The notes below the pieces were generated by a model. That model was given only the letters and a program-made list of their open reading frames with translations, was not told where the DNA came from and searched no databases. Below are positions 58,301-64,000 of a stretch of DNA of 64,000 nucleotides, piece by piece. Numbering within the stretch: the first letter of the stretch is position 1; every line of letters starts with the position of its first letter. The stretch is taken from assembly GCA_011037195.1 (NCBI GenBank), contig JAAEAF010004384.1, forward strand, positions 1 through 64,000, given 5' to 3'. This stretch comes from Triatoma infestans. Lineage: Eukaryota; Arthropoda; Insecta; Hemiptera; Reduviidae. Both the position numbers and the translations under genes were made by a program.

Positions 58301-61042
58301 TGCATCCAGTTGAACAGAGTTGGTAAACCTTTCTGAATACCAAAATAATACTTTCCAGGAAAACTTATCGCCACATCTTTCTTCTGAACAGTCCAAACAA
58401 AGTGTTTCGAAATTAGAAAGTTTAAAATAAAATTACACGTTCTCAAATCAACAGTACTTATAGTAGGTTAAAAGAAGTCGCTGGATTAAATTCTGTCAAA
58501 AACACAAGAAACTGGGAAAAAGAAAAATCCATTCGGGAAATGGCAGATCGGCTTAGATATATCTAGCGAAAAATTCCATGTCGCAGCTTCTTCAGGTGAC
58601 AAACAGAATTTTTTTTTTTTGAGTTAAACTGCCACTGACAAATACAAAATTATTTTTGGAACCGGTGCCTGTATTCAGTAAATTTGAGTAGTTAGTTAAG
58701 TAAATAAAAAATGACTGAAAGTTACAAGCTGCACTGCAAGCTGTAATTCTTTAAACTCACCATTCCGGATAAAATAATTTAAAATCTTCTTCAAGTGATG
58801 GAGATTGTGCAAATATTTTCTCTTTAAAAGCGTGTCCTTTCAAAAAATGAATATCCATTTGAATTCCTTTATAAATATAATGTAAACAAGACATAAAATC
58901 TCCTATAGCATAATAAACTGTAATTATACTATCTATGCTCGGCCAGTGATTAGGGCTGCATTTTAATCCCTGCATGACAGGAACAAAAAAGAGATAAATT
59001 TTGTTATACAATATTTATATGCCAAACAAATTTAAAAATAGAATTTTCATTTATCAGTATTAGTTTATGTTAAATATATTATATGTGTTGAGGAAATGGC
59101 TATACAACCAAATCCACAGTGACCAAGAAGATCTATTGCGACTTCCTTTGACGACATGAAATGTAAGCCGCCTTATAGTATACAATGGACAAATGTGAGT
59201 ACGGTAAGAAGGTAGAGTTGCCTCTAGGTACGTTAAACCCACTTAGTTATTTAAATCAGTTACCTCCACTGGCACCATATGTGCTATGTAAAGATGGATT
59301 AAAAGAGCAAAATGTTTTTCAGATACCGGGATTTGACGGGATACCAAACCCCTGAAGTGGCTGGTCCAAATTCTCCCTACAGGCTTGTTTATGATCAGAG
59401 AAATTCAAAAGGTCTATACAAAAAATTTACATTTAGATATATTGAAATAGCTCAATAAATAGTCTTGGCTGGAACTTTGATCCAGAATGGATGCACTTCC
59501 GTCACAGTTCGCAAGGGATGCATGGTCACAGACCAAATCCTATTAAAATTTTGTATCTTTTCCTTGTATTTAGCAAAACTTGTATTTTGTTTACTTACCT
59601 CTTCAAATGCTGAAGCAGCCAAATACAAATCTGGAATTAGGCAAGATGTTGTACCAATTCTATACCATAAATTTAAATCATTCGGATCTAATCTAGAAGC
59701 CTGTAGCAAAAGATTAGGAATCAATATATTTTGTTACAATCGGACAAAATTAAGTTACCAAATTATTAAGTTATCCTTAAGATAAACTTTACCTTAAGAT
59801 AATACTTCAAACTGTTCTCTAATTTTCCCTGTTTTGCTAGACAATTTCCAAGATTCATTGATACACAATATTTCAAATGGGCCATGGTTGACTGAACGTT
59901 CCCATTGTTTGATATTCGCTCGACAGGCTATAAAAAAGAAAAAATTATCAGTAAATTTCGCAAATATGCCAACATTATAGCCTGCTTATGTAAATGCTGG
60001 CTAAAAGTAATAGGATCTTGCAGTTGTAGTATAAGTCTTCCAGTTGTGATTCACTCGCAATTTAGCTTTTTATCACCTCCTGTTACTTGCGCAAAATAGG
60101 ACAGCAATAACATGTGTAAAGGGAATGATTGTAAAGCCAAATCCATTGCAACCTAAAAATTATACTGTCACTACATTGAGTGCCAATGATTGAAAATTGT
60201 GTAACGTAGTCGTCTGTAAACATTATAACGTGCAAGGTGGAGTAAGTTTCGAGTTTGTCTGTGTGGGTACGATAAATCAACTACCTAAATGTATAGCGTG
60301 AAGGTTGAAATATCAGTGTTGTTTCTCTTGTAACTCTGGAATACCCGCAAGATGGCCAAGATCCATGAAAAAATGGTAAGTCCGCTTCCCATTAGGGGGA
60401 CAGCAGCAGCTAGTATTAGCTACATTATGGGATCTACCTTCCTTTCTAGGAACAATGAAATAACCAATAATTGAATTTATTGTACGTGGGAAGAACAAAT
60501 TCAATTTTGAGACTAACCTGGATTAACATCTGTGACTTAAGCAACTCCCTCAATAACACTTCTGCCTTTTCCCACATTCCATTATTTTCAAGCTCTAGAG
60601 CTTGCTGGTATTTTGATATAGCTTGCTGTTCCTGAAGCAGTTGAAATTAGGCATGAAGAAACATGAAAATATTTTTAAATTTCATGAACAAATTTTCAAA
60701 ATCTAAGATATTATCTTTAAGTAAATACTTTATTATCAAGAATCAAGGGAGATAAGTCTGATTATTAACTCATAATCATTAATGCATTATTCATTAATCA
60801 TTAAAACATGTATTATTTCCAATATTTATTACAAATATCACCAAGAATCGAATTGTAACTTTTAGTGATCATAACCTCAAGCAACTATAATAAAATTAAT
60901 GGAAATTTTTCATCATAAAAATTAAAAATGAAGCTAAAATATTGCTAATTACCAATGCTTCTTTGGTTACTGTTAAGGAATCAGTACTATCACTTTCTTC
61001 CGAAGAATCAGAAGTTAAAGCTTTAAACTTAACAGGAATCAT
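35386..61042 (-). CDS. CABIN1: Calcineurin-binding protein CABIN1 homologue (HIRA histone-chaperone complex subunit)
   Basis: CABIN1 is a large TPR-type scaffold of the nuclear HIRA/UBN/CABIN1/ASF1a complex that deposits histone H3.3; in mammals it also binds calcineurin and MEF2. About 34 exons (minus strand) make about 2160 residues, close to the human 2220: 60953-61042, 60518-60631, 59793-59927, 59599-59700, 58761-58969, 57772-58012, 57481-57619, 56749-56893, 55579-55713, 55323-55486, 55044-55173, 54110-54269, 53813-53922, 52485-52665, 51081-51231, 48716-48863, 47477-47587, 47220-47385, 44167-44356, 43907-44043, 43694-43807, 43316-43480, 43089-43184, 42098-42220, 41914-42003, 41675-41823, 41216-41267, 40738-41142, 40204-40276, 39908-40107, 39661-39824, 39316-39535, 36923-37138, 35386-36843. 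Diagnostic segments: [38 protein letters not shown] (363-369), [44 protein letters not shown] and [20 protein letters not shown]. Exon 28 is a Ser/Asp-rich tract. Exon 34 has an AT-hook (RKPRGRPP) and a Ser/Thr/Asn-rich tail. Introns hold a mariner, LINE, SINE and dispersed repeats. Identity is very strong. Confidence 0.95.
36765..36800 (-). other. AT-hook motif within CABIN1 last exon
   Basis: RKPRGRPP preceded by an Arg/Gly-rich run ([11 protein letters not shown]), at about residues 1681-1699. AT-hooks bind the minor groove of AT-rich DNA. I do not recall one in human CABIN1. Confidence 0.6.
38064..39168 (+). mobile_element. Mariner (D,D34D) transposon, decayed, in CABIN1 intron 32
   Basis: Similar ends 'tatcaaaagtctgtacgttt' (38067 on) and the reverse complement of 'acaaagacttttgtttcacc' (39145-39164) form the inverted repeats, next to TA. 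Inside, [10 protein letters not shown] and [15 protein letters not shown] match the mariner DNA-binding region. The first catalytic Asp is Asn and the next Trp is a stop ('CNEK-stop-VYVNN', about 38625-38655). [13 protein letters not shown] (38889-38930) is the mariner signature around the third Asp. It carries many stops. Confidence 0.8.
42925..42948. repeat. (AG)n microsatellite
   Basis: A run of about twelve AG units in a CABIN1 intron. Confidence 0.95.
45228..45372. repeat. Palindromic repeat with ~54-bp imperfect arms
   Basis: The left arm (45228-45283) has 'acccttcttcaggagctctt', 'tagggta' and 'gagggatgtat'. The right arm (45318-45372) has these in reverse complement ('atacatccctct', 'taccctaa', 'gagtcctgaagaagggcacc'). 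It lies in CABIN1 intron 18 and looks like a small non-autonomous element. The 'cctgaagaagg' part recalls hairpin-type ends of many arthropod repeats. Confidence 0.65.
45750..46985 (+). mobile_element. LINE 3' fragment (RNase H and C-terminal zinc region) in CABIN1 intron 18
   Basis: The frame at 46201-46386 has [20 protein letters not shown], the RNase H motif of R1/I/Jockey-type ORF2 proteins, preceded by [15 protein letters not shown] in another frame. After shifts, [14 protein letters not shown] sequence (46345 on) and [15 protein letters not shown] (about 46660-46710) mark the RNase H end and the C-terminal zinc finger. It is antisense to CABIN1 and full of stops. No RT part is present. 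Confidence 0.75.
47935..48480. repeat. Dispersed non-coding repeat with 'cttccggt' module
   Basis: Phrases 'caaaactgaaaacatttcag', 'tatttccggttgatgg' and 'gaccgaaatcttc' resemble 52140-52200 ('gaaaaactattacttccgat', 'cccaaaatcttcgg') and 51850-51915. It has no coding content and lies in CABIN1 intron 16. Confidence 0.35.
49212..49236 (+). repeat. Second copy of the GAAAC-CGGTC-GATGACCAC motif
   Basis: cccgaaaccggtcgatgacc matches 17901-17920 with one difference, and 'aaaatatctctgata' follows in both places. It contains the palindrome ACCGGT after GAA, which could form a dimeric stem III of a hammerhead. The CTGATGA part is missing. Confidence 0.5.
50241..50466 (+). mobile_element. tRNA-derived SINE with target-site duplication, in CABIN1 intron 15
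   Basis: The head has an A box (tagctcagtggt, 50251-50262) and a B box (ggttcgaatcc, 50281-50291), so it derives from a tRNA and is transcribed by RNA polymerase III. A 150-base body with repeated 'ctgtccgg' phrases and a poly-A tail (50448-50466) follow. The 11-base target duplication acttcttccga is found at 50230-50240 and 50467-50477. The perfect duplication and tail mean a young insertion. The anticodon arm is damaged, so it is not a functional tRNA. Confidence 0.9.
51431..51582. repeat. Three-armed AT-rich palindromic repeat
   Basis: Arm B (51431-51466) is the near-exact reverse complement of arm C (51511-51546), which is again the reverse complement of arm D (51554-51582). Each contains 'aaatttcnttataatcgaat' or its complement, separated by (TA)n. 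It lies in a CABIN1 intron 14. Confidence 0.8.
51740..52200. repeat. Two diverged direct copies of a ~120-bp repeat module
   Basis: Both 51770-51915 and 52062-52190 read in order 'atttcaaataaaag', 'aagtttA.gaaaat', 'cgttnacgagaaaat' and 'ctattacttccggtaaa'. Between them is unrelated AT-rich sequence. Similar phrases occur elsewhere in the introns and in the PARL intron. Confidence 0.5.
52273..52300. repeat. (AC)n microsatellite
   Basis: Fourteen AC units in CABIN1 intron 14. Confidence 0.95.
52796..53100 (+). repeat. Unnamed ~300-bp dispersed repeat, copy in CABIN1 intron 13
   Basis: It starts 'gtttgtaaagggagttggcc' and 'atgccaaatccact', has 'gtagtcgtgatagagtatat' in the middle and ends 'cttgaagtggttagtccact'. 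The order matches copies E and F at 59088 and 60105. Confidence 0.6.
59088..59390 (+). repeat. Unnamed ~300-bp dispersed repeat, copy in CABIN1 intron 4
   Basis: Phrases 'caaccaaatccacagtgacc', 'aagaagatctattgcgactt', 'aaatcagttacctcc' and 'cccctgaagtggctggtcca' are in the family order. Confidence 0.6.
60105..60410 (+). repeat. Unnamed ~300-bp dispersed repeat, copy in CABIN1 intron 2
   Basis: Phrases 'catgtgtaaagggaatgatt', 'gtaaagccaaatccattgca', 'aaatcaactacctaaatg' and 'aaaatggtaagtccgcttcc' are in the family order. Confidence 0.6.
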
Positions 61043-61726
61043 CTTAACTATTCAGAATTATAAAAACACAATTTCAAATACACGAGTACAATGATTTTCA
61101 ACTTTTAGGTGTTTAATAAACGGGACATTACGTTACTCCCGCACAATAAGTAACTCACTAAAATTTCACTCTCGGTACATACAAATAAATAAATAAAAAG
61201 AAATTGTTCTTGAGACATTAAACCATATTTCAAAAAGATCAGGTAAGAAATATGGCTATTTTCACTAAGCTGCTCAACCCCTCCTAAAACTATTAAGTTA
61301 ATGCTAAGAAAAAAAAAATTCTATCCAACCCCTCTTCTACATAAATAAAACGAATTTCTCGCACAAATGCTTCTAAGAATTTATTTTGTTTATTGCATTC
61401 GACAATATATACAAATCTACTTTTAAAAAATTTAAATATTTTGTTTAATTCGATATTCCAGGCGCCAGAGAATTTCAGGTTTTGATCGTCAATGTGATGA
61501 TAGTTGATCGATTCCCGACAATCACGAAAATTTTGATCCACTTGTACGATAGTGTGTTTGACAGGTTAAGATTGTTTAGTGCTGGTTATATTGAATAAGT
61601 TAGATTCGATATGTTACTCAAGCAAATTGAATATTTAATTTAATTTTGCTTGTCTCAAATTTCCAAAAGGAATGCTTTCATTAACATTTTCTTATATACG
61701 AAATTGTCATTCCTTATGTTAATAAA
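61043..61726. promoter_or_regulatory. Bidirectional promoter interval between CABIN1 and PARL
   Basis: The two start codons face away from each other across 684 bases with no other gene. Both 5' UTRs and core promoters must lie here. I see no clear TATA box at a useful distance on either side. The A/T-rich left part and the 'gttgatcgattcccgacaat' stretch near 61504-61523 are the only notable features. The small open frames here have no recognisable content. Confidence 0.6.
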
Positions 61727-64000
61727 ATGTTCTTACGTTTACATACGATCCGGACTTCCTGTGTGAGGTGAGTGATTCAGTTATTACAATATCTTATTTC
61801 CTTAATAATTAGAATAATATTATAAATTGCATTATATTTTTTAGATGGTATAATGTTAGTTGCTGCAACACAATAAATAGATCTTTTTTAAAAGTAAAAC
61901 CTTGCTCGAAAAATAATCTTTTCAGCACAACGCCTACCAAATTAATTAGAGGAAAGTATAAAAATAATAAGAATATTCAGTCATTAGAACCTCACTTTGA
62001 AGGCTTGATTGTAGAAACTGAACATCTAGATGTGTCGCGATTATGGAAACCGTTTCTGTTTACTGTAGCAGTAAGTCAGGATTCCATTTACAAAAATTCT
62101 TTTCCATGATTAGAAAGTTAATTTTTTTTCTATTGCTAGTTCAGTTCGACAAGTTTTGTTTGTGCGGCGATCTGGCAATATGAAAACCTTAGAGCAAGGG
62201 GAAAATTGGCATTTTATTCTAGCACCCGTTGGTTGCAAGAAAGAACAAAAAAGTTTGTAAGCAGTATTCTCCTTTTTGTTCTGTATTCATTATTTATTGT
62301 AATGATAATTATTATTTTATCATGTTTATTTTTTTAAGGGGAAATGGAGAAATGACTTTAATAGGTGGTGGAATAGATTAGCAGAATCAGAAAGGGTTTT
62401 CATACCATTATGTTTAATAAATGTACTGGTTTTTCTTGCATGGAGAGTACCGAAATTCCAACCAACTATGGTAAAATACTTCTGCTCAAATCCAGCTGGA
62501 AGTAGGATTTTTTTGTAATCAAATTATTATTTAAATAAAATATGTTACAAATTGTTAGGAAATTGAGAACACTTCTGTTTTAAGGCGCATTATGTTGGCC
62601 GATGGTATTGTGTACATTTAGCCATTATTCTGCTCTTCACCTTTTTACAAATATGTATGTTCTTCACAGTTTCTCTGCAGGTAACCGTGAAATATTATTT
62701 TTTCGCAGTACATCTATAAAATGATTGATATTCAAAAATATTGAATTTTTTTTCTAAATCACATTTTCAAAATCTTTCTAGGGACAATAATGAGTATGGG
62801 CAAAGAACAATTTGTTGGTTTTTATATGGCAGCAGGTGTGATATCTTCGTTTATAAGTAGCTTACATAAAGTTGTTGTAAATCGGCCTGGTTTATCTTTA
62901 GGCGCAGTAAGTATATCATGGAATAATTAACTAATATTAGTTTAGACAATTATATAAGTACTATAGCCAATGTGTCTTGCAGAGTGGAGCAATAATGGCA
63001 GTATTGGGCTATATGTGCACAAGATTTCCTGAACAAGAACTTAGTATAATCTTTTTCCCTTTTTTCACTTTTAAAGCAGCTTCTGTAAGTATCTACGTTA
63101 TTATAAGGGTAAATAACTAGTTAAACACATTTTTTATGATTTAACTGTTTATGTTAGGTAGTTGACTTCCACTTGATAAGTATGTATAAATATTATTTCT
63201 TTTGTAAAAAAAAAAGGCTAATTATTATTGAAAGTGGTAATAATTGTTATTTTAATGTAGGAGTTAAAAAACTGAAAATACACTTACATTTAACATTCTG
63301 TTTTAGAAAATTACGTAACACAGTTTGAAAAATGGCATTTAAAACATTAAGTTTTGAATAAATCATTAACATTTTTATCATTTGATTCTCCTAATGCGTA
63401 TGTGCTGCGATTGCGATAAAATATAGAAATTGAATTTTCATTTGAATTAGATGTTATGTAATCTTCCGTACGCTAAAAAAAAAACTAAACATTTTTAGCA
63501 AATGTGTAGTAATGTGTGAACAGCATAAAACTAAAGTTTTCCCGCAGGAAACTAAAATTTCCATATCAATTGTTGGAAGGTTTCGGTCACAAATTCCGTC
63601 AACTAAATGCGTCCTTACTTACTTTTCCAGTTTTTAAAACTGGCTCTAATGATTTAGTTTAATCTTATTGTATAATTGCATATATAGGTTTTAATTTTTT
63701 ATTCGAAACTTTTTTCCGAAAAAACTTATTTTTGGAAGTTCTTTGGGGCTGCGCGACTTCTGGCTTCCTTTCTGAAACTATTATTTCAGCACAATGTATG
63801 ATTAAATCATAAATTAAGAGCAGCTAAACGTTTTAGTAGAATGTCAATTTTGAAATAATTTTATATATTGAATGTAATGAATTAGGGTATAGATGTTTTA
63901 CACGATTTTTTATGATACCAATTCCAAATGTCATTTTTCCCAACTAACCAACTTTTTTTTGCAGGCCATAAAAGTAATTATGGGCATAGATTTATTTGGA
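61727..64000 (+). CDS. PARL: Presenilin-associated rhomboid-like protein (PARL / rhomboid-7), 5' part
   Basis: PARL is an intramembrane serine protease of the inner mitochondrial membrane that processes PINK1, PGAM5 and Smac. Exons: 61727-61767, 61845-62070, 62140-62256, 62339-62501, 62585-62680, 62782-62906, 62983-63084 and 63965 to beyond the window, giving 302 residues so far. The start [15 protein letters not shown] is basic and without acidic residues, fitting a mitochondrial presequence. Transmembrane segments include residues around [16 protein letters not shown] and [16 protein letters not shown]. The rhomboid marks are [16 protein letters not shown] (His and Asn of the oxyanion region) and [16 protein letters not shown]. 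The catalytic Ser (about residue 257) opens exon 7 at 62983, split from GA by a 76-bp intron. The catalytic His is outside the window. Identity is very strong. Confidence 0.95.
63085..63964 (+). other. PARL intron 7, nothing coding
   Basis: This 880-bp intron is AT-rich. Phrases such as 'cttttccagtttttaaaact' and 'ttttttccgaaaaaacttat' near 63620-63730 resemble the 'cttccgg' repeat family of the CABIN1 introns. No exon or transposon ORF is seen. Confidence 0.4.

Noticed and set aside
61293..61541. 82-codon minus-strand open frame in the CABIN1/PARL promoter
   Set aside because: No similarity to CABIN1 N-termini or any family; AT-rich chance ORF. CABIN1 starts at 61042 with [10 protein letters not shown] in front of a good donor.
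1..64000. CRISPR array, bacterial operon or phage
   Set aside because: No regularly spaced short repeats, no Shine-Dalgarno-led gene strings, and all genes have spliceosomal introns.

Overview
This is AT-rich animal DNA with intron-containing nuclear genes, GT-AG splice sites and many decayed transposons. The three gene products, the BEL/Pao, RTE, Jockey-type, Tc1 and mariner elements and the tRNA-derived SINE point to an arthropod, probably an insect. I cannot name the species. No prokaryotic features, CRISPR arrays or functional tRNA/rRNA genes are visible.

Layout. 1-4889: 3' part of a decayed BEL/Pao LTR retrotransposon, ending in a probable 3' LTR with internal tandem repeats. About 5000-7250: a decayed LINE. 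9590-23599 (+): a 13-exon gene for a divergent poly(ADP-ribose) glycohydrolase (PARG). Its introns hold SINE remnants, a Tc1 element, an 860-bp fold-back element, a decayed copy of one of its own exons and an antisense RTE-type LINE. 23.9-35.2 kb: intergenic DNA with an antisense LINE (28.2-31.7 kb) and an internally deleted Jockey-like LINE (32.6-34.5 kb). 35386-61042 (-): a gene of about 34 exons for the CABIN1 homologue, with a mariner, a LINE 3' end and a SINE in its introns. 61043-61726: a head-to-head promoter interval. 61727 to beyond 64000 (+): PARL, the mitochondrial rhomboid protease, cut by the window edge.

The most unusual content is the PARG-like gene. It keeps the PARG helical domain and both ends of the macrodomain fold, but the signature loop has lost the third glycine, the second catalytic glutamate and other ligand residues. 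About 300 residues are inserted inside the catalytic fold, and the insertion contains a helix resembling PKA-RI anchoring (AKAP) motifs. This suggests a pseudo-enzyme reused as a scaffold. CABIN1 is a subunit of the HIRA/UBN/CABIN1 histone H3.3 chaperone complex. PARL cleaves PINK1 and PGAM5 in the inner mitochondrial membrane. The three genes are neighbours but show no sign of working in one pathway.

Exon coordinates were derived by hand from reading frame, splice sites and recalled family sequence. Most boundaries should be exact, but none has transcript support here.
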